The notes beneath the pieces were generated by a model. It ran no database searches and had not been told where the DNA came from. It saw nothing but the letters and a program-made list of their open reading frames with translations. 64,000 nt of DNA from contig OY986438.1 in assembly GCA_963920525.1 (NCBI GenBank), forward strand, positions 99,559,349-99,623,348, in the 5' to 3' direction. The position numbers were made by a program, and so were the translations under genes. Below, one piece after another: positions 22,301 through 33,311 of the stretch (the first letter of the stretch is position 1; the number at the start of each line of letters is the position of its first letter). Source of the DNA: Dichetophora obliterata (taxonomy: Eukaryota > Arthropoda > Insecta > Diptera > Sciomyzidae).

Positions 22301-24918
22301 TAATTGTTATTTTAAATTCGGATATCGTAAGACACAATGTTTCAAAACCACTTAAACGTAAAAATATTTGCAAGAAACACTATCGTTGGTCATGTCTTTA
22401 AATTATATGTAGCTTTAACATAAATAAATTTTAGGTCATTTGAAAAAGTAAGTGAAAAATTTAAGTTTTTGAACCGTGATAAAAAAACTTAGACATAAAA
22501 AGAAAATCTAAACCGATGTACGATATATTTATAAGAACCATTGGCGAATCTAGCATAGATTGAAAAAATCGTCTGTGTTTTTGACGATCGGACTTAAGAA
22601 AAAAAAAAATATAAAAAATTTTCCATATAACTTGACTATATATTTTTATAAAAAATAAATGTAAAATCAGTCAGATATAGTTCAGTTATTTTCAGTAGTT
22701 TTGAAAACATGGGCTTGCAGAGTAGAAAAATATTTAATATATTGAATTATATGCATTTTTGGAACAATGTAACTTTTGTGGGCTTCCTAATATTTTTAAG
22801 AAATTTATTTTATCTACTGAAGACGCTTTGGGTTTTGATTAACATAATACGTTTCACCAATATTTTTAAGTTTTTGAAATTTGTGAAGAAAAATTCGTTC
22901 AAAAATCATTTCACTGGGATCACAAACAAAAAATTTCAAAACAGTGTGAGAGTATCTCCAATATCTCCAATAGAGACGATTTGCCAAAGGGTTTCGGTAA
23001 GTTAGCCTCTGTTTTTTCTTAAAAACGCTAATCAAATTCGGCTGATTTAGGATGGCAACCCTAATATTAGTTTTATGCATAACTGTAATTGGATCAATAT
23101 TCGTCTTGACCATTATGGGGCTAAAAAACACCTCTTCATGGGATGAAATGTAAAAAAATTATTTTTGTTGATTTTGGGTCATAATTTTAAAATTAATGCT
23201 CTGTTGAGGTAAAACAAATGATGCGTCTATTTCCCGAACGCATCGTCCAACAGAAGCAGTGTTTCTAGGTGCCTTTTCCCCCCTAAATTTCCCTAAAATT
23301 TTTTTCGAAAAACTTAAAAATTTCATAGAGGGCAACTGAAAAGTAGCGCAGTTGCAATGCAAGCTTATGTATTAAAAGGACTGAGCTGTTGGACGTCTTC
23401 AACAAGGGCAGAAATTTCCTTCATAGTTATCAATTGTCCAATGTAAAATTGACCTAAAAATTAAGCCTTGCTTTTGAAAGAAGGTTCCGTCTCCCACTTT
23501 TTGATATATTTTTGGGCATATCTTTTTGTCTATAGTTTTTCCTATACTTGCTTTGTTTTTAGTTTTTACACGGAATCAATCAATTGCAAGTAAAGCGCGA
23601 AGAAAGTTTGAAGTGAAGTGGGAAATGATTGGTATCTTATTTGGCACTTCAGTCAAATATCCTCTTTTCTTAGATTTTTAGCATAGTTTTAAGGAAAAAT
23701 GAGAAAACATTATTTCCAAAGGTCAATTTTTCAAATACCCCAAAAAAATTAAATTTCCTTAAAAAACCCCTAAAAATACATTGCCCCAAAATCTCTCAAT
23801 ATATTTAAAAAACACCTAAATCCAGGGGGAAATCCCTAACCTGGCAACACTGAACAGGCGACAGTCAGCTGTTTTGGATCAAAGTGTGAAGAATGTCAGA
23901 CACAAACGAACACAGCTGACTCAGTAACTAACGAAGACGTAACCTCAGTGTAAAGTTGGGTCTTTGTAAGCAAAAAATCCGAACGAGACGTCACAATTTG
24001 ACGAGAGCAAAATTATTATCGTTCTGAAAATTGAAGTTGCTGCTAACAGTTTTTGGAGCTATAGAGCAAAAGCAGATGAAAAATGGAATGCTAAAGTAAA
24101 TTCTAAGGTCCTTCACAAATAAGTGCACACAATCTATTTAAAAACAGAAACTATCACAATCAATTTAAACACAGTTTAATTTCCACAAAAAGTCAACAAT
24201 AACAAAAACAGCTGATGCAAAATGTATTGGAATCTATTAAAAAATGCTAGTAAAAAGTATATAATTTTCAAGATTTTTGTCAGTTTTACGCTAAATGCTG
24301 AGCTTTTACAATCTGGCAGTAATGTTTTTGACAAGTACTGACGTGGAGAGTATTTAGAAAACAAAAGCAACGTAGTGTTGGACGACGACGCAAGAAAAAA
24401 TTACAAAGACCAATTTTGGACGACCACGTCGGAAAACGAACGAAGCTTCTCACGAAAGCTTCGTTTTACCTAAACAGGGCATAAGAAGGATATCTCTTTA
24501 CTTTCATCGGCAAAAATGTAGTTAATGTAATACGCACATAAAAATTATATTATAAATATATCTTATATATATTTAAATCGATATATAAGACATCGCATAC
24601 AATTGTGCATTACTTGTGTCAGCCCTTGCGCATGCCCATAAATCAGAATCCAGAACCAGAACCGTGGCTCAGAATGCAAATTAATTGATCAAAAATCGAT
24701 GGCAGGTATTAATAATATGAAAATTAAATATTTGCGTCACCAGATACATATTAGTTTTTTTTTCTTTTTAGTTAAAAGAATTCTTAATGGATCCGATATC
24801 ATAAAGTTAATTGCAAGTGAAGGATTTAAAGACATGCTTTCTTCTGAAGAAACAACTGTCCGGAACTTAACTGAAATGTCATGACCGTATTTTTGGGATA
24901 GCAACGCGTTGATGGCTA
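19386..24918. other. Long AT-rich intronic stretch with only short repeats
   Basis: No gene is supported in 5.5 kb. Small items are an ACATG pentamer run at 21104-21121 followed by ATTAC repeats, a short perfect hairpin AACGAAGCTT...AAGCTTCGTT near 24437-24466, and two TGGCAAC motifs (23053 and 23842). A 98-codon hydrophobic frame at 22709 and a 61-codon frame at 24699 (preceded by a T-rich TTTTTAG) have no recognisable homology, and I leave them uncalled. Confidence 0.45.
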
Positions 24919-25245
24919 CACGGTTAGAAATCTTGTACTAAAATTGAAACTTATCTGTACTACATATAAGTTCACACCAGCTTTGGTTTCAAATCTAGTA
25001 TTTGCAAAATACTAAAATATGGTTTAATACAGCTTTGGTTTAAAATTTAGTACAGGCTTGGACTTAAATATAAATAAAAAACCAACACCGTGAAATTCGA
25101 ACCCACGGCATCCAGTTTGTAAGTTCACAACTTTAACCACTGGACTATAGCACTATACATAATAAAAGCAATAAGCAAAAAAAATGAGCCAAATCGCCTT
25201 AAATTGAGTCTTAGGGGTTCAAATCCAAATTTAGTTTTAATTTAG
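24919..25245. mobile_element. TIR element with internal tRNA-like segment, copy 1 (right end lost)
   Basis: It starts CACGGTTAGAAAT like the complete copy at 27408. It shares in order GTTTCAAATCTAGTATTTGC, CAGCTTTGG.TTAAAATT.AGTACA, the tRNA-like block and the TTAGTTTTAATTTAG segment. The right TIR is missing where the antisense LINE begins (about 25245), so the LINE probably inserted here or deleted the end. Confidence 0.65.
25082..25153 (-). ncRNA. tRNA-like (SINE-like) sequence, copy 1
   Basis: On the minus strand there is a box-A-like TAGTCCAGTGGTTAAAG and a box-B GGGTTCGAATTTC, 72 nt overall, with a CCGTG/CACGG stem around the T loop. The acceptor stem does not pair well, so it is not a functional tRNA gene. 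It is an integral part of the repeat, since copy 2 has it in the same place. Confidence 0.6.
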
Positions 25246-26035
25246 TTTAGTTTATTTCATTAAGTTTATAGGATCAAAATCCTTACAGACTACAATTCTT
25301 AATAATTTAGCAACAAAAGTATAAAATAAAAGATTACAACATAATTAAGAAGAATAATTATATAATTATATTAAGAAAATATTATTAACTAAATTTTTAA
25401 TAACATGTTTAGGACCAAATAGATCAAATTCGTGCGAAATACACAGTCCATTAAAAAGAGTTAAAGCTCTCGTAATTGACTCATTTAAAACATAATTATT
25501 GTGCAATACTTAACATAAAACACTTCAAAGTTTCGTAAATGTCTTAACGGAATATTGAAAGAAATAAGCTCTTATAAAGAATGACAGTTAATTGTTCCGG
25601 AAATTAAGTCATTTATAAATAAGAGCGACGAAATCTTCCGTCTTGATTCTAAAGATTTAAGTCCTAACAGCAATAGGCGTGTACTATGAGGTGGCAACGA
25701 ATCATGAACACTTGTAGAACGCAGAGCATATCTAGTAAATGGTTTTTTATTTTCTCCAGTCAAAAAGACGTTTCGGCATAAAATGGGGACCAACACGAGT
25801 ATCCAAGTTTCGACCTCACGAACGCGTTGAACAACATATTTAGGGTATGCGGACCCGAAAACTCTGAGCAATCTCTACGTATAAAGGCCAAAATAGAGCA
25901 AGCTTTAGGAATAAGAAAATTGACATGGTCAATAAATATAAATTTAGAATCAAAAATAGCCCCCAGATCACCATATGCAGGAAGTGATTGGATTTTTTAA
26001 TTAAAAAGAAGTATGGGGCTGTAAGAAATCGTAAG
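25240..26035 (-). pseudogene. Non-LTR retrotransposon RT C-terminal relic with 3' UTR
   Basis: Minus-strand frames give GDLGAIFDSKFIFIDHV, ACSILAFIRRDCSEFS, LFNAFVRSKLGYSCWSPFY, KKPFTRYALR, LGLKSLESRRKISSLLF, IPLRHLRNFEVFYVKYCT and FDLFGPKHVIKNLVNN. These are the successive blocks that follow the RT catalytic core in jockey/CR1-type LINEs. At least three frameshifts or stops break it. The 3' end, around 25240, has CTGTAAGGATTTTGATCC followed by AAATAAACT-type sequence, a typical LINE tail. It is in the same orientation as the host gene, truncated at 5', and dead. Confidence 0.75.
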
Positions 26036-26628
26036 ATTTAAAAGAATTGGTCGACAAATTATTTCAATATATATTGTTAATTTGATCTATTTTCCAATAG
26101 ATTGCTCAAAATAGCAACATAACCATTTTTCAGGCCGATAGACAAACTTAAAACAAAATGACGGTTATGGCAAAATCTTCTTAGTGGTGATTTTAATTAA
26201 AAAATATATATGATTTTCTCTATTTCCTTCGGACTCTTACGGGTGTTATGTTTTTTCGAATTGAAATCAATAAATCATTTTATGCTTATGCAAAACATCT
26301 AAGCACTTATCAAAGATATTGATAATATTTATAATGTGGCCATACAGCTCAAACATTAACCTTCCTGTGCCTGAAAAGGTCTCCTGATACCTATGCAGTT
26401 CTTAACAATAAAGCATTTCAATATGGTTTGACAGAAAAGCTGCAGCCTTCCTGACTTCTTTAAATGGGATGAATAGAAACCAATGAATATAATGGTCGGG
26501 TTGAAGTCACTTATGGCGTTTTGTTCCACAAGGTCCATATGGACCTTGTATGGGCTTTCATGCAATATGCTCATGATTTTTGTTTTTGGTGGAATTTTTT
26601 TGTTATTTATTTGTATTTTATAGCTATA
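26036..26628. other. AT-rich intron, nothing recognised
   Basis: No supported gene or paired repeats. A hairpin-like GGTCCATATGGACC palindrome lies at 26531-26544. Confidence 0.4.
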
Positions 26629-27060
26629 CTAGCTGAAATCCGGGTGTTGCTTCCACGCCCCCGTTACCAAACGCCCATAAAATGTTATCAGTGAAACTGC
26701 ATGTGTAAATTGAGTTAAAATACTGAATTCCGAGGCTGTGCTACTTATAACTCAAATGCTTTTAAATTTCTTAAATTAAGGTTATATAGTAGCTGCCACG
26801 CCTACTTGTCGAACGGGCATAAAATATTTTTATTGAAACGGCACGTGTAAATTGTGGTTGAATGCCAAATTCCGAGCCGGAACGGCCTATAACTCCAAAC
26901 TATCGATATCGCAAATTTGGGTTGTGTGGGAGGTGCCACGCCCCCTTGTATAACACCCATAACGTTTTAACAGCTAAACGGCTAGTATAAATTGAGGTAG
27001 AATACCGAATTCCGAGGCTGTGCAACCTATAATTCCAAAGCTATTCGATATCACGTCCGA
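26629..27060. repeat. Three tandem units of ~135-150 bp (tgccacgcccc family)
   Basis: Three head-to-tail units share, in order, TGCCACGCC, a CCCATAA segment, TTA.CAG.GAAACGGC, GTAAATTG.GG, CCGAATTCCGAG.CTGTGC, CTATAA.TCCAAA and TCGATATC. A fourth single unit is at 29238-29365. They are non-coding dispersed satellite units; similar organisation to the 12.5 and 30.5 kb family but a different sequence. Confidence 0.75.
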
Positions 27061-27407
27061 ATTGAACTGCAAAACGAAATGTGCGCCAACAGCACCACCT
27101 GTTGAAAATTTTTCGACTGTTATTTTTTCCTTTACCTTTGCGCAGCAATTAAAAATAAATCCGCGGAAGGAAGTATCCAATTTGGTTCAGTCGTTTTCTT
27201 TTAAGCATCCGAACAAAACACGATCCACTTTTGTATCTGTGGTGAAAAGCACTAAGCGCCTAAGTCGACTTTAGACAGAACTGATTTCTTTATGTAGATG
27301 TGTTCCAAGCATATAGCTTTATAAACTTACTAAATCTGGAGCTTCTAGCATTACCTTAACCAAAGTTATGACTCAAAAACGAAAGATCCTTTCATATAAC
27401 TTATATG
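27061..27407. other. AT-rich intron, nothing recognised
   Basis: An 84-codon frame crosses 27020-27274 but begins inside the satellite unit and shows no domain. Confidence 0.35.
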
Positions 27408-27872
27408 CACGGTTAAAAATCCTGGAATAAAATTGAAAATTTTCAGTAATTTATATATGACCACACCAGCCTTGGTTTCAAATGTAGTATTTGCAAAATG
27501 CTAAAAAATCGTTTTAATGCAGCTTTGGCTTAAAATTAAGTACAACTTGGATTGAAATATAACAAAAAAAAAAAAAAAAAAATAATAAGCACAGTAAGAT
27601 TCGAACCAGGGACATCCAGTTAGTAAGCTCACTACCTTAACCACTGGGCTACTTAGCAATAAACAAGCAATAATATACTGGGCTACTTAGCAATAAACAA
27701 GCATATGAACCTAGTAGCTTAATATTGAGTTTCAGCACTCCAATATTTCTTTGGTTTAGATTTTAGTACAGAAAAGTTTTAATTATGGGTTAGTTGTGAA
27801 AATTTAAATTTTAAACCTTAAGGTTAAAAAATATGCAGTATTATTTTAGCTGGACCAAAATTTTTAACCGTG
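27408..27872. mobile_element. TIR element with internal tRNA-like segment, complete copy
   Basis: A perfect 13-bp TIR, CACGGTTAAAAAT (27408-27420) and ATTTTTAACCGTG (27860-27872), bounds a 465-bp element. Inside are a segment shared with copy 1, an A18-19 tract (27563-27581), the tRNA-like block, a short local duplication (CTACTTAGCAATAAACAAGC at 27650 and 27684), and the AGTACAG-containing right part. The target duplication is unclear (possibly TG). No transposase is encoded. Confidence 0.75.
27587..27657 (-). ncRNA. tRNA-like (SINE-like) sequence, copy 2
   Basis: On the minus strand, TAGCCCAGTGGTTAAGG (box A) and GGTTCGAATCT (box B) are spaced as in a tRNA, 71 nt in all. It is followed, in the minus direction, by a T-run that is the A tract on the plus strand and could act as a pol III terminator. 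T-stem pairing is lost, so this is not a functional tRNA. Confidence 0.6.
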
Positions 27873-28835
27873 TGGCGATTGAAAACTTTTAAATGAGATT
27901 ACTCGAAACAGCAATTTTTGACTTAAGCGCTTAGTGCTTTTGACCACAGATATATAAAGACATGGGCGTAGCCAGAATTTTATTCAGTCGTGGGTCGGAC
28001 AATTATTGTTTCATGTAACTGATAAAAACAATATTTTTTTTTTTAATATTGGCTTTTTGATAAAAATATTAAACTAAATTCAAAATGACATTGAATTAAA
28101 CGCGATTTAACAAAAGCGGAAATCAAAGTATTCATCGGTGCGAATCTTCAGCAAAGCGACTTAAAATATCATTCAGCTTATGTTTTTCTCTTGCACATCA
28201 ATAAGCAGGTCGGTCATGAATGCGTGAAAATACTCATGCACATTTTAATATTTTGTAAAAGGCTTTGATCCTAAAATAGCTTAAACGTTTTTATGTAGAA
28301 ATAGGACACAGAAAAAGCAAAGTGCACCTTTTAGTTTAATTGGGTATATAACCACGGCGCATAGGTTTGTAGCCAATTGTGAAAAAATTTAAGTTTGGGT
28401 TCAATCGCGTCCTTCTTAAAATCGTAGATGTGAGGAGGAACAAACGGCATTTTCAATTTATGAGACTTACTCATTAAGGCACTTGCCCAAGTCGGTTTCG
28501 CAGAAATGCAAACGCGATACAGTCGTCCGCTTAACTCATCGCACGTCTGTGTTCCATAAAAAATAACGCAGAATGAAAATTTGAAGATATGATTGATGTG
28601 TGTAAGGGCTAGCATCAATCCACACGTACACATGCTGAACGTCAAATGATTGACCGTGTAAGGTACGCATTATTGTTGTCGTTTTTTTCTTACACTTATA
28701 CATCAAGTTAATTCTACTATTGTTGTTTTCTTCACATGTAGACATCAAGTACCGATATCCTTCATCCAGCAGGTTTCGGAGAACATTAAAAATTGATTTT
28801 GTTAAAGAGTCTTCCGAAGTTTGGAAGACCGAAAT
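27873..28835. other. Unassigned intron with unrecognised minus-strand open frames
   Basis: Two minus-strand open stretches (28331-28645 and 28536-28844) overlap. They have moderately protein-like composition (for example KLKMPFVPPHIYDFKKDAI), but I recognise no family and see no splice logic. They lie next to the relic at 28836 and may belong to the same decayed element. Confidence 0.3.
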
Positions 28836-29215
28836 GGTATGCACGAGTTGATAAAAAATAAAAAATTTCCCAAATTATATTGTATTTATTGACAAAGAAG
28901 GCCAAGAAGTGCGTCACTATTTAGTGTTGACAATGATAGATGGAAAAATTTGCAAGTCGCTCTTACAAGCACAAAGTCTACACAAGCATGTTATTTATGT
29001 GGAGCTATAAGTAAGCAATTGAACGACATTGATAATATGGTAAAAATATTGAATTTTAAATTTGGAAACAAAAATTGCAAGCAAGATTAGAAGATGCAAA
29101 AAATTATTGTTTCTAAAAACAAAGCCCGTATCCAAAAAGAGTTTAGAAATAGAAATTAGTTGATTGTTGACCAGCCACTGCCTGGCTTCGGAAGCACAAA
29201 TGACGGCAATACTGC
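28836..29215 (+). pseudogene. Relic of a widespread transposon-associated protein (possibly RAG1/Transib-like)
   Basis: The plus strand, read in shifting frames, gives NFPNYIVFIDKEGQEVRHYL, LTMIDGKICKSLLQAQS, ACYLCGAISKQLND and LIVDQPLPGFGSTNDGNTAR. I recall this block order (MIDGK, a C-x2-C knuckle, GFGxTNDGNTAR) from an uncharacterised protein family repeated in many invertebrate genomes. Its link to RAG1/Transib-like transposases is only a suspicion. Frameshifts and stops make this copy dead. A tandem-satellite unit of the 26.6-kb family follows directly at 29238. Confidence 0.5.
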
Positions 29216-29237
29216 TAGATGGTTTTTGTGATAAAAC

Positions 29238-29365
29238 TAGCTGAAACCCGGCGCGTTGCTGCCACGTCCCCGTTTCCAAACACCCATCAAATGTTATCAG
29301 TGAAACGGTATGTTTAAATTGTGGCCGAATACTGAATTCCGGAGCTGTGCGACCCATAACTCCAA
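29238..29365. repeat. Single unit of the tgccacgcccc satellite family
   Basis: CTAGCTGAAACCCGG, TGCTGCCACGTCCCCG, ATGTTATCAGTGAAACGG and ATAACTCCAAA match the first unit at 26629-26760. Confidence 0.75.
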
Positions 29366-29579
29366 AGTAATTCTATAAATCATAAAGTAACTTAATCATA
29401 AAAAACAAAACTTTTGATTGGAAAGAGATATTGGGGTAATTTTTTTCACATAACTTATTTTGGAGATTTGAATTTTTTGTAAAAAATATAATAACAACAT
29501 TTTAGAAAATCTAAATGTCACAAAAAAAAAAAATCAAAGAGGGTACCTTGTTTTTTTTTTTATGACGTAAACAGTAAAA

Positions 29580-30240
29580 TAATTTTTGCGCTTAACTAGA
29601 AGAATTTTTGTAAATAAATGCTATGTCATGTAAAAGGTAGCCAGATGTGCAATTTTTACTTGATTTTATTTTTACATCAAAAACATTTTTTGAGTCACTT
29701 TTTGAGTAGAAAGTAAATATTTTGGACCTTTTTTAAAAAAAAATAGAAAAATATATAAGGTAACCTAACGGTACAGCTCGAAATACTTTTGTGAAGAGCT
29801 TTTTTTAACTTTTAAACAAAAAAATTAAAAATTTAAAAACAAAACTTTGATTTTAATTCCGTTTTTTCTCATTCTAAGGTAACGATGTCTTTTAAGAAAT
29901 TCATTGTACTAAAAATTGTTTTCAATTTGGAAGATATGTGATTGTTGTTGATATCAAAATGATAGAAATTTGTTAAAATAAAACTGATCAGAATTGATTA
30001 TTGTAAAACGTATTTAAATAAATAAATTTATCTTAGTTGAAAAATGGGGAAGATTTAAAAAAAATTTTGCGAAAAACTGGAATAATTTTTGCAAATAATT
30101 AATATGCTATATGAATGGTAGTCAAAAATACAATTTTTACTTGATTTTATTTTAACAACAAAAACAACTTTTAAATAAGTTTTTTACTAAGAAGTCAATA
30201 TTTTGGACCTTTTTTGAAAAAAATATAACAAATAGTATTT
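29580..30240. repeat. Direct repeat pair (~180 bp) in AT-rich DNA
   Basis: About 29580-29745 and 30060-30230 share GAA.AATTTTTG.AAATAA, the 15-bp CAATTTTTACTTGAT, and AATATTTTGGACCTTTTTT, in the same order about 478 bp apart. Non-coding. Confidence 0.65.
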
Positions 30241-30477
30241 TCCTGCTCACGTTGTCCTGCCACATACCGCCTTACTATCATACACGAATTTCCATGCTAA
30301 TTGAAAGAAAAATGTATATATACTCCATTATAAGTTAGTTGCCGAAAGTAAACTGCCGACATTTCAGCTTCATTTAGTTTATACCTGACTCATTTTAATT
30401 CACTCCACGCTTATCTCCTGAAAGAAAGCGTAAACATGGTACAACCACGTTAATTTTTAGTTCAGTAAATAACTAAA

Positions 30478-31025
30478 TTTTAGTCTTATACGACCCAAAC
30501 CATCTGAAATAAAACATTTTTATTGATTTGTTGGTAAAAGAGGGCGTAGAAACCAATTTTTGGTACAGTTTCTGACAGTACCCATACAAACTAAGCTAAA
30601 ATTTTAGCTCAATCGGGCCAGTAGTCAATTTTTATGATTTCTGAAAAAATTGGGAGCAGCAAAAGTGTGACCATGCCCATTTTTACTAAAAAATGCCGAA
30701 AGTAACCATACAAACTAAATTACCAAATTTTAGTCTAACACGACCAAAACCGTCTTTAGTAAAGAATTTTAATTTATTTTTGGGCTGAACAAAGGGGCGT
30801 GGACGCCCATTTTTAGTTAAGTTGCCAACAGCTACCATATAATCTGAATTTCCAAATTTTAATCTAATACGATCAAAATCGACCGAAATATAGCATTTTT
30901 AATTATTTGTGGGCTGAAAAAGGGGAGTGGAAGCCCATTTTTAGTACAGTTTCTGACAGTAACCATACAAACTAAATTGCCAAATTAATGTCTTATATGA
31001 CCCAAACCGCAGTTTAAAGGTTTCA
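30478..31025. repeat. Array of ~130-bp units (aaaagggggcg family)
   Basis: At least four head-to-tail units begin with tctt/tcta.acga.c.aaa.cg and contain gattt.tggg, a ggggcgtggA-type box, cccatttttagt, and acagtaaccatacaaact.aatt. The last unit is cut off near 31020. Same family as 12525-12975 and 1238-1310. Confidence 0.78.
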
Positions 31026-32411
31026 CACAGAAAACAGAGTATTTGTATGGGATTATATGGGAAAATTTTTGAAATGCCATATCTCCGGAATCACTACATC
31101 GAATTCGTGCAAACTTCTCATAAACCATCTACGGACCATACCCTGATCAGTCGACCTGTTTTTTCAGTTAGTGGCTTATTTTATATATAATGTGCAAAAT
31201 GTGCACTTATTTTATATATAAGATTAAAAATTGATGGTAAATTAATAACTAGAATGCTGATGTTGATGATTGCGGTTTCAATTGGACATAAAGTTAAAGT
31301 AGAGAATTTTCGTGAATTTGTTTTGAGTAGAATCGGAAAAAAACGTACCTAATACGTAGGGCTACAAAAGCACAAACTTTGCAAACTCCATCTCCTTCTA
31401 TTTCATGTGAGGCTTCGCTCCAAACACAAGCACAATCCCTAGCAGGCCGAAGAGAGAGACCGAAACATAATGGTAACATTGTTTAAACGAGCTCACAACA
31501 TTATTTGCTTTGTTGTGATTTTTCCTCGCAGTTGTAAACAAAAACCGAAACAGTAAGGTCACGTTTATAGTGGCGACTTTTTGCTGGACCAAACTGAACC
31601 GAGAAGGAAAGCTGGAAAAAGCTGCACATACAATCATATGAAGCAAGCTCAAAGTGCGTATAGTGCCAGCCGAGCTGGCAACTTCAAGTGACCTGTGCAC
31701 TGGTTTTTATCTTCCCGATCGTTGTTTTTTCGCTCGCACGGTTTGCATGTGTTTTGATTCATTTTACACGTTGCTTGCTTATTACTATCGTTAAATAACA
31801 TGAAATGGAAACAAGCAAAATATTTTTTTTGTTTTTCTTCTGTTGCTTCTTTTCTTGGTTTTTTCTTTGTTTTTCTTGTGCGCAAAAGCAAGTGTGTAAA
31901 ACGAACAAACGATAACGGGAACGCCTTGCGCGCTTTTACAGTGGATCACAACGAAAGTCGGGCAGGCATTACTTAGCACTTTCGCATTGATTTAAGAAAT
32001 GAAACTGTATGAAGAATATTGCAATATATTTTTTTTCCAAAACGTAATTTTTGGTGAACAAAATTAAACAGAAACAGAATTAAAATATTATAACATAAAG
32101 GTGAAACAAATTTAAATCGAAACAAACCTATACAAACGAGCTCACATTGAAAGTCGGGCAAGTAAAGAAAAAATGCAAATCGTGGTCCTTAAACCGTTAT
32201 TTCTGCTTACAACTTTTTACTACTGTTGGAATAACTTCAGTCAAACGCAAAACTTAAAAAAATAAACATTACTCGAAAAGTGAATCAATCAACATTGGCA
32301 GAAAGGCAAATCGTGATAGGTTATTATTTGAAAGGAAAATCTGAGCGACGAATTTCACAAATCGTCTTAAAAAGTAAATCAATAGTGCACGATATAATCA
32401 AGCATTATATA

Positions 32412-33311
32412 CAGGGTCCGCCAAATAACTTTTTTTTTTGAAAATTCTATAAAAAAAAACTACTGGATATTTTCTCAAATTTTTTTTTTTATTTGAAAGT
32501 ACAATTCTTCCGGTTAATAAAGGAAAATAATTTTATTCAAATGGCTGTCTCGGCTGGCCATGCAGTAGCCTACACTGTGTGTAGGATTGTGTGCAGCTGT
32601 ATTTTACCAATGGCTTCACGAATATTGTCCTTTTCAAGCGTCAATTGTCTCTGGCTTGTCGACGTAACACTTATCTTTGAGGGCACCCCACAAATAATAG
32701 TCCAACGGTGTCAAATCGCAGCTCCGAGGTGGCCAAACGACATCAGCTCTGCGGCTGATAATGCGATCTTCAAAAACAGGGCGCAAAACATCGAGTGTAG
32801 CTTCGGCTGTGTGGCACGTAGCGCCGTCCTGTTGAAACTAAATGTTGCCAATATCCTCCTCTTCAATTTTTGTGAACAAAAATTCGTTCAACATGGCCCT
32901 ATAACGATCGCCATTGACTGTAACGGCCACTCCTTGCTCATTTTCGAAGAAAAATGGCCCAATTATGCCTCTGGACCAAAATCCGCACCAAACAGTGACT
33001 CGTTTTGGGTGCAGCGGCTTTTCAATGTATGCATGCGGGTTTTCTGTGCCCCAAATGCGACAATTTTGCTTGTTTACATACCTGCCAAGATCAAAATGAG
33101 CTTCATCTGAAAAGATGATTTTTTTGACAAAATCGGCATCTTCTGTAAGTCGATCGCAGGCCCACTTCTCAGCGTTGTTCAAGCGTATACACAACCATAT
33201 TCGTTCAGCGGAAGGATAAAACTAATTATCTGTCAAATCAGACATGAGCTAAGTGTTACCATTCACGAAATAAGCACTAGTTGAAAAAAAAACGTTATAT
33301 GGTGGACCCTG
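32412..33311 (-). mobile_element. Mariner-like element nested in the Tc1-like element, internally deleted
   Basis: TIRs CAGGGTCCGCCAAATAAC and, reversed, CAGGGTCCACCATATAAC delimit exactly 900 bp, flanked by TA (32410-32411 and 33312-33313). It is inserted into the N-terminal coding region of the Tc1-like transposase, so it is younger than that element. Confidence 0.9.
32530..33232 (-). pseudogene. Mariner-type transposase, deleted and with single stops
   Basis: A start region, MVVYTLEQR, is followed almost directly by EKWACDRLTEDADFVKK in another frame, so most of the DNA-binding N-terminal half is deleted. The catalytic part is well kept: IIFSDEAHFDLGRYVNKQNC (first Asp), GPFFFENEQG, then a TAG where the family has Trp before FQQDGATCHTAEATL (second Asp). 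CDLTPLDYYLWGALKD (third acidic residue) follows, then a one-base shift near the PETID block, and finally GYCMASRDSHLN. The few lesions compared with its host Tc1 copy point to a recent insertion of an already deleted copy. Confidence 0.87.

Noticed and set aside
22709..23005. 98-codon hydrophobic plus-strand frame
   Set aside because: F/L/I/N/K-rich composition expected from AT-rich DNA; no signal for a real membrane protein and no splice or promoter evidence.
23040..23852. TGGCAAC motifs as ends of another element
   Set aside because: The two motifs are in the same orientation, so they cannot be a TIR pair.
24699..24884. 61-codon frame with an internal TTTTTCTTTTTAG acceptor-like site
   Set aside because: The downstream part (KRILNGSDIIKLIASEGFKD) looks protein-like, but no partner exon or homology was found.
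28331..28844. Two overlapping minus-strand frames of about 100 codons
   Set aside because: No recognised family and no phase-consistent splice; kept only as a possible part of the neighbouring relic.
32493..33110. 205-codon plus-strand open frame
   Set aside because: It is the antisense of the mariner-type transposase; the minus strand carries the recognisable catalytic motifs and the TIR-bounded element explains the long frame.
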